64,000 nt of DNA, taken from Clostridia bacterium (GTDB lineage: Bacteria; Bacillota; Clostridia; Christensenellales; Borkfalkiaceae). Location: positions 62,001-126,000 of the forward strand of contig JAFXHX010000004.1 of NCBI GenBank assembly GCA_017536205.1, given 5' to 3'. Positions 15,265 to 25,336 of this stretch are shown one piece after another; positions within the stretch are counted from its first letter, which is position 1; each line of letters begins with the position of its first letter. The notes below the pieces were generated by a model. It was not told the origin of the DNA. It saw nothing but the letters and a program-made list of their open reading frames with translations, and made no database searches. The translations under genes and the position numbers were made by a program.

Positions 15265-15801
15265 ATGAGCCGAAAAACTTTAATTATGGACGAAACGGCA
15301 ATAAAGCGTGCAATGGCTAGAATTACGCACGAACTTATAGAACGTAACAAAGGCGTACAAAACGTTTGCCTTTTAGGCGTTAAGCGCCGTGGAGTTCCAC
15401 TTTCAAAAATGCTTTACGAAAACGTTTTAAAGTTTGAAGAAGTTAAAGTTCCCGTTGGCTATATCGATATAACTCGCCACCGTGACGATATCGACGTTAA
15501 AGAAAAAAACGTTTTAGAAAGCGATTGTCATTTCCCTTGCGATATTCGCGATAAAGTAGTTATTATCGTTGACGACGTTTTATACACGGGAAGAACTGCG
15601 CGCGCCGCAATAGAAGCAACGTTCGCTTACGCTCGCCCAAAAGAACTTCAACTAGCGGTACTAGTTGACCGTGGGCATCGCGAACTTCCTATTAGGCCAG
15701 ACTACGTTGGCAAAAACGTTCCCACGTCTAAAGACGAAAAAGTTAAAGTATTAGTTAACGAAATTGACGGTGAAACCGCCGTTTATATTACCGAATTATG
15801 A
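15265..15801 (+). CDS. pyrR: bifunctional pyr operon attenuator/uracil phosphoribosyltransferase PyrR
   Basis: This 178-residue protein binds pyr mRNA in the presence of UMP and has a phosphoribosyltransferase fold. The PRPP motif VIIVDDVLYTGRTARAA lies near residues 98-114. GVKRRGVPLS and GYIDITRHRDD are further PyrR-family signatures. As first gene of the operon behind an attenuator with a CAGAGA loop, it is autoregulated. Its stop overlaps the pyrC start (ATGA). Confidence 0.95.
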   Translation: MSRKTLIMDETAIKRAMARITHELIERNKGVQNVCLLGVKRRGVPLSKMLYENVLKFEEVKVPVGYIDITRHRDDIDVKEKNVLESDCHFPCDIRDKVVIIVDDVLYTGRTARAAIEATFAYARPKELQLAVLVDRGHRELPIRPDYVGKNVPTSKDEKVKVLVNEIDGETAVYITEL

Positions 15802-16997
15802 TAAAAGCAAAAGTTGTTGCCGAAAACGGCTTAAAACAAACGTTAATAAAAAGGCTTGAAACAGACCTTAAAAGGTTTAACAGCGAAAACTATCTAATAT
15901 GCCCGTCTTTTTGCGACGTGCACGTTCACTTTCGCGAGCCGGGGTTTTCTTATAAAGAAACTATAAAAACGGGTTGCGCATCGGCAGTTAGGGGTGGTTT
16001 TACCACCGTTATGACAATGCCTAATTTAAGCCCCGTGCCAGACAGTAAGGAAAACCTAAACGTTCAACTACAACTTATTAAAAACTCTGCAAGCATCAAC
16101 GTTTACCCTTACGCATCTATAACGGTAGGGCAAAAGGGCGAAGAACTCACCGATTTTGAAAGTTTAACTAGCGCAATAGCGTTTAGCGACGACGGTAGGG
16201 GCGTTCAAAGCACGTCGCTTATGCGTGAGGCAATGCTTAAAGCAAAAAGCCTTGGCAAAAAAATAGTTGCCCACTGTGAAGATAATTCGTTACTTTTCGG
16301 CGGATATATTCACGACGGGGCTTACGCAAAAGCGCACGGCCACAAAGGCATTTGTTCTAAAAGCGAATACGGACAAATTGCAAGAGATTTAGAACTTGTT
16401 AGTCAAACGGGCGTAAGTTACCACGTTTGCCACGTTTCAGCAAAAGAAAGCGTTGAACTTATTAGGCAGGCAAAAGCAAGCGGGCTAGACGTAACTTGCG
16501 AAACTGCGCCACACTATTTAATTTTAACCGATAGTAACCTTCAAGAGCACGGCAGGTTTAAAATGAACCCACCGCTCCGTGCAGAAGAAGATAAACTTGC
16601 GCTTATCGAGGGCGTTAAAGACGGTACCGTTGATATGATAGCAACCGACCACGCTCCCCACTCGCTTGAAGAAAAGTCAAGGGGGCTAGAAAAGAGCGCG
16701 TTCGGCGTAGTAGGGCTTGAAACTTCGTTTTCGTCGCTTTACACTCACCTTGTAAAAACGGGCGTAATCACGCTAGAACACCTAATAAAAGTAATGTCTT
16801 TAAACCCAAAACAAAGATTTAACGTTGTAGATAACGGCATTACGGTATTTGACTTAACTAAAAAATATACGGTAAACCCCCAAGATTTTCTTTCAATGGG
16901 CAAAGCAACCCCGTTTGAAGGTATGGAGTTTTACGGCGAGTGTTTATACACCGAACTTAACGGAAACCCCGTTTACACTAACAAAACCACGCTATAA
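15798..16997 (+). CDS. pyrC: dihydroorotase
   Basis: The 399-residue amidohydrolase cyclises carbamoyl aspartate to dihydroorotate. Metal ligands appear in CDVHVHFREPGFSYKE (HxH), HCEDN, YHVCHVSA and ATDHAPHSLEEK. It is the class I type used in Firmicutes pyr operons. It overlaps pyrR by four bases, so translation is coupled. Confidence 0.93.
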   Translation: MIKAKVVAENGLKQTLIKRLETDLKRFNSENYLICPSFCDVHVHFREPGFSYKETIKTGCASAVRGGFTTVMTMPNLSPVPDSKENLNVQLQLIKNSASINVYPYASITVGQKGEELTDFESLTSAIAFSDDGRGVQSTSLMREAMLKAKSLGKKIVAHCEDNSLLFGGYIHDGAYAKAHGHKGICSKSEYGQIARDLELVSQTGVSYHVCHVSAKESVELIRQAKASGLDVTCETAPHYLILTDSNLQEHGRFKMNPPLRAEEDKLALIEGVKDGTVDMIATDHAPHSLEEKSRGLEKSAFGVVGLETSFSSLYTHLVKTGVITLEHLIKVMSLNPKQRFNVVDNGITVFDLTKKYTVNPQDFLSMGKATPFEGMEFYGECLYTELNGNPVYTNKTTL

Positions 16998-17009
16998 AAA
17001 GGAGATACT

Positions 17010-20000
17010 ATGGCAAAAAGGACGGACATTAAAAAAATACTCATTATCGGTTCTGGCCCTATCGTAATAGGTCAAGCCGCAGAGTTCGACTACGCAGGCA
17101 CTCAAGCGTGCCTTGCGCTTCGTGAAGAAGGCTACGAAGTAGTTTTGGCAAACTCTAACCCCGCCACCATTATGACGGACACTACTATTGCAGACAAAGT
17201 GTATATGGAGCCACTTACCCTTGAATACCTTGCAAAAATACTCCGTTACGAACGCCCCGACGCAATCGTTCCCGGTATCGGTGGTCAAACGGGTTTAAAC
17301 CTTGCAATGCAACTTGAAAAGAAAGGCATTTTAAAAGAGTGTGGCGTTGAACTTTTAGGAACTTCGTCAGAGTCGATTGAACGCGCCGAAGACAGAGAAA
17401 TGTTTAAAGAACTTTGTCAATCAATAGGCGAGCCTACAATTCCTAGCGAAATTACCTATAGTTTAGAAGAGGCAAAACAAGCGGCTAAAAACATAGGCTA
17501 CCCCGTAGTATTGCGCCCTGCTTTCACGCTTGGCGGAACGGGTGGCGGTTTTGCTAATAACGAAGAAGAACTTATAGAAATAGGTATTAACGCCTTTAAA
17601 CTTTCGCCCGTTCATCAAGTTTTAATTGAAAAGAGCGTTAAAGGTTATAAAGAAATTGAATTTGAAGTAATGCGCGACTCTAACGACCACGCCATTACTA
17701 TTTGCGGAATGGAAAACATCGATCCCGTTGGCGTTCACACGGGCGACTCTTGCGTAGTTGCGCCTATTATGACGCTTTCGAAAGAAGACGAAAAGATGCT
17801 TAACGACTCTGCAATTAAACTTATTAAAGCGCTTAAAATCGAAGGTGGTTGCAACGTTCAGTTTGCGCTCAACCCAAAATCAAGCGAATACTACTTAATT
17901 GAAGTTAACCCAAGAGTTTCACGTTCTTCGGCGCTTGCTTCTAAAGCGTCTGGCTACCCCATAGCAAGAGTAACTGCAAAAATAGCAGTTGGTATGGCGC
18001 TTGAAGATATTAAAATTGCAAACACCAACGCTGCGTTCGAGCCTAAACTCGATTACGTTATTGCAAAATTGCCACGTTTCCCGTTCGATAAGTTTGCATC
18101 GGCAACTAATAAACTCGGCACTCAAATGAAGGCTACGGGCGAAGTTATGGGCATAGGCTCTAACCTAGAAGAAGCGCTTTTAAAGGGTGTTCGCTCGCTT
18201 GAAATAGGGGCTAACCACATTTATCACTCGAAGTTTGACAATATGAGCGTTGAAGAACTTCTCGATTACATTAAAGACTTCCGTTCCGACAACATTTTTG
18301 CAATAGCAGAACTTATTTATCACGGTGTTTCACTTGAAAAAATACACGAAATCACAATGATTACCCCGTATTTTTTACAGGCGTTTAAAAACATTATAGA
18401 TATGGAAGAAGTCCTTAGAGTTAATAAAGACGTAAAAACGCTTATTTCTGCTAAAAAGAAGGGCTTTTCCGATAAATATATTGCTAGGCTTTGGAACTGC
18501 ACCGAACTCGACGTATACAATATGCGTAAAGAAAACGGCGTGTTCCCCGTGTTTAAAATGGTAGATACTTGCCACACGGGCGCTTATATTCCTTATTTTT
18601 ACTCGTCGTACACGGGCGAAAACGCTTCTCGCTTAACAAACAAGAAAAAAATAGTAGTTTTAGGCGCAGGTCCTATAAGAATAGGTCAAGGCGTTGAGTT
18701 CGACTATTCAACCGTTCACTCGGTTATGACCATTAAAAAAGCGGGTTACGAAGCAATTATAATAAATAACAACCCCGAAACCGTTTCAACCGACTACACG
18801 GCAGGCGATAAACTCTACTTTGAGCCGTTAACGCCAGAAGACGTTATGAATATAGTTGAGTTTGAAAAGCCCGAAGGCGTTATTGCTTCGCTTGGTGGAC
18901 AAACTGCAATCAACCTTGCAGAGCCACTTGATAAGCGTGGCGTTAACATAATAGGTACGGACTGCGCTGCAATCGACCGTGCCGAAAACCGTGACGCGTT
19001 TGAAAAAATACTTAAAGAACTTAATATTCCACAACCACAAGGCAGAGCGGTTACCAAGATTGAAGACGGTATTAGCGCCGCAAAAGAAATAGGCTATCCC
19101 GTGCTCGTTAGGCCAAGTTTCGTTTTAGGCGGTAGAGCAATGCAAATAGTAGCCGACGAAACGCAACTTCGCCACTACTTAAAAACTGCCGTTGAAATCG
19201 ACGAAGACAAGCCCGTTTTAGTTGATAAATATATTCAAGGTAAAGAAGTTGAAATAGACGCTATTTGCGACGGAAAAGACGTTTTCGTTCCCGGCATTAT
19301 GGAACTCGTTGAGAGAACGGGTATTCACAGTGGCGACAGTATAAGCGTTTACCCAACTTTCAGTATATCTAACAAGGTTAAGGGGATAATACTTCAATAC
19401 GCTAAAAAATTAGGTATAGGCATAGGCATTAAAGGCTTATTCAATATTCAGTTTATAGTTGACAAAAACGACGACGTTTACATTATAGAAGTTAACCCAC
19501 GTTCATCTAGAACCGTTCCCTTCCTTTCAAAAGCAACGGGTTATAGCCTTGCCGATATTGCAACCGAAGTTATAATGGGCAAGTCGCTTAAAGAACAAGG
19601 TATATTCGATATTTACCCACCCGAGAAAAAGCGTTGGTACGTTAAAGTTCCCGTGTTCTCGTTTAACAAACTTCGTGGGCTTGACGCGTACCTTTCGCCC
19701 GAAATGAAGTCAACGGGTGAAGCAATCGGTTACGACGATAAACTTAACCGTGCGCTATATAAAGCACTTCAAGCATCGGGTATGAGCGTTCTTAACTACG
19801 GAACGGTATTTGTAACCGTTGCCGATAAAGATAAAGAAGAAGTTCTTCCTTTAGTAAGAAGGTTTTATAACCTTGGCTTTAATATCGCGGCAACAAAGGG
19901 AACTGCAAACTTCCTTAAACAAAACGGCATAAGAACTCGCACCTTTGCAAAAATATCTGAAGGTAGTGAAGATATTTTAGACTGGATACGTCAAGGCTTT

Positions 20001-20177
20001 ATAAGTTACGTTATAAATACCAGAGATATATCAAGCAATAACCAAGGCGACGGCGTTCAAATTCGCCGTGCAGCAACCGAAAACAACGTTACAATCTTCA
20101 CTGCGCTCGACACTGTTAAAGTGCTTTTAGACGTGCTTGAAGAAATAACCCTTTCGGTATCTACTATCGACGCATAA
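17010..20177 (+). CDS. carB: carbamoyl-phosphate synthase large subunit
   Basis: The 1055-residue protein is close to the usual 1060-1075. It has two homologous ATP-grasp halves: the first begins KKILIIGSGPIVIGQAAEFD, the second near residue 546 with VVLGAGPIRIGQGVEFDYS. A C-terminal MGS-like allosteric domain follows (FVTVADKDKEEVLP; GTANFLKQNGIRTR). It uses ammonia from the small subunit glutaminase to make carbamoyl phosphate. The carA gene normally precedes carB but is absent here; pyrC directly precedes carB by 12 bases with an AAAAGGAG site between them. It is therefore either served by a carA elsewhere or fed by free ammonia. Confidence 0.95.
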   Translation: MAKRTDIKKILIIGSGPIVIGQAAEFDYAGTQACLALREEGYEVVLANSNPATIMTDTTIADKVYMEPLTLEYLAKILRYERPDAIVPGIGGQTGLNLAMQLEKKGILKECGVELLGTSSESIERAEDREMFKELCQSIGEPTIPSEITYSLEEAKQAAKNIGYPVVLRPAFTLGGTGGGFANNEEELIEIGINAFKLSPVHQVLIEKSVKGYKEIEFEVMRDSNDHAITICGMENIDPVGVHTGDSCVVAPIMTLSKEDEKMLNDSAIKLIKALKIEGGCNVQFALNPKSSEYYLIEVNPRVSRSSALASKASGYPIARVTAKIAVGMALEDIKIANTNAAFEPKLDYVIAKLPRFPFDKFASATNKLGTQMKATGEVMGIGSNLEEALLKGVRSLEIGANHIYHSKFDNMSVEELLDYIKDFRSDNIFAIAELIYHGVSLEKIHEITMITPYFLQAFKNIIDMEEVLRVNKDVKTLISAKKKGFSDKYIARLWNCTELDVYNMRKENGVFPVFKMVDTCHTGAYIPYFYSSYTGENASRLTNKKKIVVLGAGPIRIGQGVEFDYSTVHSVMTIKKAGYEAIIINNNPETVSTDYTAGDKLYFEPLTPEDVMNIVEFEKPEGVIASLGGQTAINLAEPLDKRGVNIIGTDCAAIDRAENRDAFEKILKELNIPQPQGRAVTKIEDGISAAKEIGYPVLVRPSFVLGGRAMQIVADETQLRHYLKTAVEIDEDKPVLVDKYIQGKEVEIDAICDGKDVFVPGIMELVERTGIHSGDSISVYPTFSISNKVKGIILQYAKKLGIGIGIKGLFNIQFIVDKNDDVYIIEVNPRSSRTVPFLSKATGYSLADIATEVIMGKSLKEQGIFDIYPPEKKRWYVKVPVFSFNKLRGLDAYLSPEMKSTGEAIGYDDKLNRALYKALQASGMSVLNYGTVFVTVADKDKEEVLPLVRRFYNLGFNIAATKGTANFLKQNGIRTRTFAKISEGSEDILDWIRQGFISYVINTRDISSNNQGDGVQIRRAATENNVTIFTALDTVKVLLDVLEEITLSVSTIDA

Positions 20178-20179
20178 AA

Positions 20180-20911
20180 ATGAAACAAACTTATTTAGAA
20201 ATTATATCGAACAAACCCCTTACTGAAAGCGTTATGGAAATGAAACTTAAAGGTGACGTTTCCACGCTTAAAGCAGGGCAATTTGTAAACATTAAACTTG
20301 AAGGGCTTTACCTACGCCGTCCTATATCGGTGTGCAACGTTTGTGGCAGTGAACTTACCATTATTTATAAAATAGTTGGTAAAGGCACCGAACAAATGAG
20401 CAAAATGCAAGGTGGCACGCTCGACGTACTTACCGAACTTGGCAACGGCTACGACCTTTCGCTTTCGGGTGACACCCCACTTTTAATAGGTGGTGGCGTT
20501 GGCGTTCCGCCTATGTATTACCTTGCAAAACTTTTAACAAGTCAAGGCAAAAAGGTAAGCGTAATTTTAGGCTTTAACACAAAGAGCGAAGTGTTTTACG
20601 AAAACGAGTTTAAAGCGCTTTCGGCAAACGTTATAGTTACCACCGTTGACGGTAGTTACGGCGTTAAAGGTTTCGTTACCACGGCTATGAAAGATATTGA
20701 TTACTCGTATTTTTATACTTGTGGTCCAGAGCCTATGCTTAAAGCAGTTTACAAAGAAAGTAAAACCCTTGGCGAGTTTAGTTTTGAAGAGAGAATGGGT
20801 TGTGGTTTCGGCGCTTGTATGGGTTGTTCGTGCAAAACTATATACGGCAACAAGCGCATTTGTAAAGAAGGCCCCGTGCTTAAAAAGGAAGAATTATTAT
20901 GGCAGATTTAA
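20180..20911 (+). CDS. pyrK: dihydroorotate dehydrogenase B electron-transfer subunit
   Basis: The 243-residue FAD/2Fe-2S protein hands electrons from dihydroorotate to NAD+. FAD-binding LYLRRPISVCNV, a glycine-rich IGGGVGVPPMYYLAKLL NAD region, and a C-terminal cluster motif MGCGFGACMGCSC...KRICKEGPV are all present. It begins two bases after carB with no clear ribosome binding site, so it is probably translated by reinitiation. It overlaps pyrD by 13 bases. Confidence 0.92.
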   Translation: MKQTYLEIISNKPLTESVMEMKLKGDVSTLKAGQFVNIKLEGLYLRRPISVCNVCGSELTIIYKIVGKGTEQMSKMQGGTLDVLTELGNGYDLSLSGDTPLLIGGGVGVPPMYYLAKLLTSQGKKVSVILGFNTKSEVFYENEFKALSANVIVTTVDGSYGVKGFVTTAMKDIDYSYFYTCGPEPMLKAVYKESKTLGEFSFEERMGCGFGACMGCSCKTIYGNKRICKEGPVLKKEELLWQI

Positions 20912-21813
20912 AAGTAAACCTTTTAGGTATTGAACTTGATAACCCCGTAATTCCCGCAAGTGGCACGTTCGGTTACGGCTACGAGTTTAGCGAACTTTAC
21001 GACATTAACGTGTTAGGAACGTTTTCGTTTAAAGGAACTACCAAAGAGCCAAGGTTTGGTAACCCCACTCCAAGAATTGCAGAGTGCACGGCAGGTATGA
21101 TAAACGCAGTAGGGCTTCAAAACCCCGGCGTTCACAAAGTTATAGAAGAAGAACTCCCTAAACTTAAAAAGTGCTTTAACAAAAAAGTTATGGCAAACGT
21201 TAGTGGCTTTTCTATTGAAGACTACGCCTACACCTGCGAACTTTTAGATAAGCAAGAACAAGTTGGCTGGCTTGAAGTTAACGTTTCTTGCCCCAACGTG
21301 CACGGTGGCGGAATGAGTTTTGGAACTAATCCAGAAATGGCTAGTAAAGTTACCGAGGCAGTTAAAAAAGTGACCAATAAGCCGGTTATTATAAAGTTAT
21401 CGCCAAACGTTACCGATATAGTTAGCATTGCAAAGGCTTGCGAAAGCGCAGGGGCAGACGGCATAAGTTTAATAAACACTATGCTTGGTATGCGAATTGA
21501 CCTTGCCCGTCGCACCCCCGTTATTAAAAACGTTAAAGGTGGTTTTTCAGGTAGCGCAATATTTCCGGTAGCAGTAAGAATGGTTTACGAAGTTGCAAGC
21601 GCAGTAAACGTTCCCGTTATAGGTATGGGTGGCGTTTCTTCAGCAGAAGACGTTATTGAAATGATGCTTGCAGGCGCAACGGCAGTTGAAGTTGGGGCGC
21701 AAAACCTTATAAACCCCTATGCGTGCCGTGATATAATCAACGATTTACCAAGGGTAATGGAAAAATATAAAATCAATTCACTTAAAGAAATTATTAAAGG
21801 GGTAAGGGTATGA
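20899..21813 (+). CDS. pyrD: dihydroorotate dehydrogenase, class 1B catalytic subunit
   Basis: The 304-residue FMN TIM barrel oxidises dihydroorotate to orotate. The catalytic Cys is in [13 protein letters not shown], typical of the 1B (NAD-linked) class. [20 protein letters not shown] and [11 protein letters not shown] are substrate/FMN signatures. An AAAAAGGAAG site inside the pyrK 3' end drives it. Pairing with pyrK confirms the heterotetrameric 1B enzyme. Confidence 0.95.
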   Translation: MADLKVNLLGIELDNPVIPASGTFGYGYEFSELYDINVLGTFSFKGTTKEPRFGNPTPRIAECTAGMINAVGLQNPGVHKVIEEELPKLKKCFNKKVMANVSGFSIEDYAYTCELLDKQEQVGWLEVNVSCPNVHGGGMSFGTNPEMASKVTEAVKKVTNKPVIIKLSPNVTDIVSIAKACESAGADGISLINTMLGMRIDLARRTPVIKNVKGGFSGSAIFPVAVRMVYEVASAVNVPVIGMGGVSSAEDVIEMMLAGATAVEVGAQNLINPYACRDIINDLPRVMEKYKINSLKEIIKGVRV

Positions 21814-22508
21814 ACAAAGACGTAATTATTGCGCTCGATTTTGATAGCAAAGAAAAGGTTTTCGAGTTTTTAGACCTTTTTAAAGATGAAAAGCCTTTCG
21901 TAAAAATAGGTATGGAACTTTACTATGCAGAGGGCCCCGAAATAGTTAAAGAAATTAAAAAGCGTGGTCATAAAATATTTTTAGACCTTAAACTTCACGA
22001 TATTCCTAACACCGTTAAAAAGTCAATGAAAGTGCTTTCTAATTTAGACGTTGATATGACTAACCTTCACGCAGGTGGAACGGTTAAAATGATGCAAGCG
22101 GCGCTTGAAGGCTTAACTAGAGAAGACGGTACTAGGCCACTTTTAATTGCCGTTACTCAACTTACTTCAACCGACCAAGAAAGTATGGAAAACGACCTTT
22201 TAATTAGAAGGCCCATAGACGAAGTTGTTATGCACTACGCTAAAAACGCTAAAATAGCAGGGCTTGACGGCGTTGTTTGTTCGCCACTTGAAGCGGGCAA
22301 AGTTCACGGCGTTTGTGGTGAAAAGTTCTTAACGGTAACCCCGGGCGTTAGGCTCGCAGGTGATGCCGTTGGCGACCAAAAGCGTGTAACCACCCCCGAA
22401 AACGCTAAAGAATTAGGTAGCGATTTTATAGTAGTAGGACGTTCTATAACGGGCGCGAAAGACCCCGTTTCGGCATACAGACTTTGCGTAAAACAATTTA
22501 TAGGTTAA
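21810..22508 (+). CDS. pyrF: orotidine 5'-phosphate decarboxylase
   Basis: The 232-residue enzyme makes UMP from OMP. The catalytic Asp-Lys-Asp set is in [26 protein letters not shown] is the phosphate-binding part. It overlaps pyrD by four bases. Confidence 0.95.
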   Translation: MNKDVIIALDFDSKEKVFEFLDLFKDEKPFVKIGMELYYAEGPEIVKEIKKRGHKIFLDLKLHDIPNTVKKSMKVLSNLDVDMTNLHAGGTVKMMQAALEGLTREDGTRPLLIAVTQLTSTDQESMENDLLIRRPIDEVVMHYAKNAKIAGLDGVVCSPLEAGKVHGVCGEKFLTVTPGVRLAGDAVGDQKRVTTPENAKELGSDFIVVGRSITGAKDPVSAYRLCVKQFIG

Positions 22509-22519
22509 GGAGAAAACCA

Positions 22520-23161
22520 ATGAACAATCTTGAAAAACTTATTGCAAAAGACTTACTTTCAATAAAGGCGGTATTCTTCCGTCCAGACGAGCCTTTTACT
22601 TGGGCAAGTGGTATTAAAAGCCCCGTGTATTGCGATAACCGTTTAACGCTTACATCAGTTAACGTTAGAACAGACGTTGAAAACGGCTTAGCAACTTTAA
22701 TTAAAGAGTATTACCCCGAAGCCGAAGTTTTAATGGGAACTTCAACTGCAGGTATTGCTCACGCAGCGATAACTGCTCACATTTTAGGTATGCCTATGGG
22801 TTACGTTCGCTCGGGCGCAAAAGACCACGGCAGACAAAACCAAATTGAAGGCAGGCTTGAAAGAGGTCAAAAAGTAGTAGTCGTTGAAGACCTTATTTCA
22901 ACGGGTGGCTCGGTGCTTGAAGTAGTTTCCGTTTTAAGAGAAGCAGGCGCAGAAGTTTTAGGCGTTGTTTCAATATTTACCTACGGCATGAAAAAGGGCC
23001 TTGAAAGGCTTGCAGGCGCAAACGTTAAAAACGTTTCGCTTACTAATTTCGACGTAATAGCCGAAGTTGCCGCAGAAGAAAACTACATTAAAAAAGAAGA
23101 CGTTGAACGCCTTATTGCATTTAGAAATAACCCGTCTGACGAAAGTTGGATTAAAAATTAA
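22520..23161 (+). CDS. pyrE: orotate phosphoribosyltransferase
   Basis: The product has 213 residues from the ATG at 22520, chosen for the TAAGGAG site just upstream; an in-frame ATG at 22484 lies inside pyrF. It joins orotate and PRPP to OMP. The PRPP motif [17 protein letters not shown] and the flexible-loop [11 protein letters not shown] are present. Confidence 0.94.
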   Translation: MNNLEKLIAKDLLSIKAVFFRPDEPFTWASGIKSPVYCDNRLTLTSVNVRTDVENGLATLIKEYYPEAEVLMGTSTAGIAHAAITAHILGMPMGYVRSGAKDHGRQNQIEGRLERGQKVVVVEDLISTGGSVLEVVSVLREAGAEVLGVVSIFTYGMKKGLERLAGANVKNVSLTNFDVIAEVAAEENYIKKEDVERLIAFRNNPSDESWIKN

Positions 23162-23169
23162 GGAGTTTT

Positions 23170-24093
23170 ATGAGAAGCGTTATTGATATTTTAGATTTGT
23201 CTAAAACCGAAATAGACGAACTTATTGCCGTTGCAGAAGATATTATAAAAAACCCCGCAAAGTACAGCGAAAAATGCAGGGGCAAAAAACTTGCAACGTT
23301 ATTTTTCGAGCCGTCAACCAGAACGCGTTTAAGTTTTGAATCGGCTATGTACGAACTTGGTGGTAACGTAATAGGTTTTTCATCGGCTCAAACTAGTTCT
23401 GCTAGCAAGGGAGAAAGCGTAGCAGACACTGCAAAGGTAATTAGTTGCTATGCAGATATTATTGCAATGCGCCACCCTAAAGAAGGTGCGCCTTACGTTG
23501 CAAGCAAAAACGCAAGCATACCCGTTATTAACGCAGGCGACGGTGGACATAATCACCCCACTCAAACGCTTGCCGACCTTTTAACCATTAAGCGTGAAAA
23601 GGGAACGTTAAACGGCTATACCATAGGTTTTTGTGGCGACTTAAAGTTTGGTAGAACGGTGCACTCGCTAATCTCTGCGCTTTCACGCTATGAAAATATT
23701 AACGTGGTGCTTATCTCGCCAGACGAACTTAAACTTCCAGACTATATTAAAAAAGGCGTTTTAGATAAAAACGGTATGCCTTACACCGAAACTACCGACC
23801 TTGAAAGCGTTATTCCCACGCTCGACGTCCTTTATATGACAAGAGTTCAAGGCGAACGCTTTTTCAGCGAAGAAGAATATTTAAGGCTTCGCGACAGTTA
23901 TATTTTAACGCCCGAAAAACTTGAAAACGCTAAAAGCGATTTAGCAATTCTTCACCCACTTCCAAGGGTTAACGAAATTAGCGTTAAAATAGATAACGAC
24001 AAGCGCGCTTGCTACTTTAAGCAAGTTTTAAACGGAAAATATATGAGAATGGCGCTTATACTTAAACTTTTAAAGGAGGCAGGAAGTATATGA
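23170..24093 (+). CDS. pyrB: aspartate carbamoyltransferase catalytic chain
   Basis: The 307-residue enzyme forms carbamoyl aspartate from carbamoyl phosphate and aspartate. [13 protein letters not shown] is the carbamoyl-phosphate site, [12 protein letters not shown] and [10 protein letters not shown] the other active-site segments. AAGGAG lies between pyrE and pyrB. It is followed by pyrI with a 4-base overlap, so the enzyme is probably the regulated catalytic-regulatory complex. Confidence 0.95.
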   Translation: MRSVIDILDLSKTEIDELIAVAEDIIKNPAKYSEKCRGKKLATLFFEPSTRTRLSFESAMYELGGNVIGFSSAQTSSASKGESVADTAKVISCYADIIAMRHPKEGAPYVASKNASIPVINAGDGGHNHPTQTLADLLTIKREKGTLNGYTIGFCGDLKFGRTVHSLISALSRYENINVVLISPDELKLPDYIKKGVLDKNGMPYTETTDLESVIPTLDVLYMTRVQGERFFSEEEYLRLRDSYILTPEKLENAKSDLAILHPLPRVNEISVKIDNDKRACYFKQVLNGKYMRMALILKLLKEAGSI

Positions 24094-24503
24094 AAGTAGA
24101 TTCAATTTTAAACGGATTTGTAATCGACCATATTCCCGCAGGCCTTGGCATGCGCCTTTACGACCTTTTAGGTCTTGAAAAGTTAAACGTAACGGTGGCG
24201 CTTATTAAAAACGTTTACTCTAAAAAAACGGGCAAGAAAGATATTATTAAAATAGACGCCGATATTGAACTTAATTTAGACGTTATAGGCTATATCGCAA
24301 AAGACGCAACAGTTAACGTTATAAAAAACGGCGTTATTATCGAAAAGAAAACCCTTTCACTTCCCGAAAAAATGGTGAACGTTATAAAGTGCAAAAACCC
24401 AAGGTGCATAACAACCACCGAACAAGAACTCGACCACGTTTTTACGCTAGCAGATAGCGAACACGGCATTTACCGTTGTTTATATTGCGAAGCAGAAGCG
24501 TAA
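24090..24503 (+). CDS. pyrI: aspartate carbamoyltransferase regulatory chain
   Basis: The 137-residue zinc protein binds nucleotide effectors and contacts PyrB. The N-terminal allosteric domain is followed by a zinc site with cysteines in CKNPRCI and CLYC. Regulatory chains are common in gamma-proteobacteria and archaea and also found in Clostridia, absent in Bacillus. It partly overlaps the pyrB end. Confidence 0.92.
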   Translation: MKVDSILNGFVIDHIPAGLGMRLYDLLGLEKLNVTVALIKNVYSKKTGKKDIIKIDADIELNLDVIGYIAKDATVNVIKNGVIIEKKTLSLPEKMVNVIKCKNPRCITTTEQELDHVFTLADSEHGIYRCLYCEAEA

Positions 24504-24505
24504 GT

Positions 24506-25144
24506 ATGTTAAACGCAATAAAAAATCGCCATAGCGTTAGAGAATATTTAGAAAAACCTATCGAAAAAAGTTTGGTTTTCGCCTTGCAACAAGAAATTAA
24601 CGCTTGTAATAGTGAAAGTGGGCTTAATATTCAATTAGTTTTAAACGAAGAAAAAGCCTTTTCAGGCTTAATGGCAAAGTACGGCAAGTTTAGCGGGGTT
24701 ACTAACTATATTGCGCTTATAGGTAGCGGGAAAAACCTTTTTGAAAGGTGTGGTTATTACGGCGAAAGGCTTGTATTAAAAGCGCAAAGCCTTGGGCTTA
24801 ACACTTGTTGGGTTTATTTAACTTATAAAAAAGTTCCTTCGGCTATTAAACTAGAAAAAGGCGAAAAGTTCGTTTTAGTTATTGCGCTTGGATACGGAAA
24901 AACGCAAGGAAAACCCCGTAAATCTAAAACGGTAAGCCAAGTTTCTAACGCAAGCGATAAAACGCCAGAGTGGTTTAATAAAGGGGTTGAGTGCGCCTTG
25001 CTTGCCCCAACTGCTATGAACCAACAAAAGTTTAAAATATTATACGATAACGGCAACGTTACCTTTAAAAAAGGGCTTGGCGTTTGCACCAGCATTGATT
25101 TGGGCATCATAAAATACCATTTTGACCTTTTTAAGCCGTTATAG
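24506..25144 (+). CDS. nitroreductase-family protein
   Basis: The product has 212 residues from the ATG at 24506; an earlier in-frame ATG lies within pyrI. It opens with NAIKNRHSVREYLEKPI, the standard nitroreductase FMN-binding start, and later shows LVLKAQSLGLNTCWVYLTYKK and ECALLAPTAMNQQ. It fits the TM-nitroreductase/Acg-like subgroup of FMN oxidoreductases. It begins 2 bases after pyrI and is last in the pyr transcript, but no pyrimidine role is known. Confidence 0.8.
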   Translation: MLNAIKNRHSVREYLEKPIEKSLVFALQQEINACNSESGLNIQLVLNEEKAFSGLMAKYGKFSGVTNYIALIGSGKNLFERCGYYGERLVLKAQSLGLNTCWVYLTYKKVPSAIKLEKGEKFVLVIALGYGKTQGKPRKSKTVSQVSNASDKTPEWFNKGVECALLAPTAMNQQKFKILYDNGNVTFKKGLGVCTSIDLGIIKYHFDLFKPL

Positions 25145-25276
25145 CCGTCGCAATACTGCGTTAACTGCCGTCAATTCGTGACCGTAATGACCAAAAAGGT
25201 CAATTACGCTAAGCGCCTTGACGTCGAGCCTTGTCTTGCTAGGCTCTAACGTCTTAAAAATTAGCGTGGCTACGGC
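25145..25276 (+). repeat. dispersed modular repeat, copy 4
   Basis: A diverged copy after the nitroreductase stop. A start box (ACTGCGTTAACTG) is followed by hairpin CGTAATGACC / GGTC-A-ATTACG with loop AAAAA and a bulged A (25183-25208). Box B then reads GAGCCTTGTCTTGCTAGG and CTCTAACGTCTTAAAAA, where GAGCCT..AGGCTC itself forms a hairpin. The bulged-hairpin stem differs from copies 2/3 at most positions yet stays paired. Confidence 0.75.
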
Positions 25277-25300
25277 AAGACTTTTAAATAACAACAATAA

Positions 25301-25328
25301 AAAAACACCGACTATCGTCGGTGTTTTT
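25301..25328. terminator. bidirectional terminator of the pyr operon and the FAD oxidoreductase
   Basis: A 12-bp perfect stem AAAAACACCGAC / GTCGGTGTTTTT with loop TATC. Confidence 0.9.
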
Positions 25329-25336
25329 AGTTTTAA

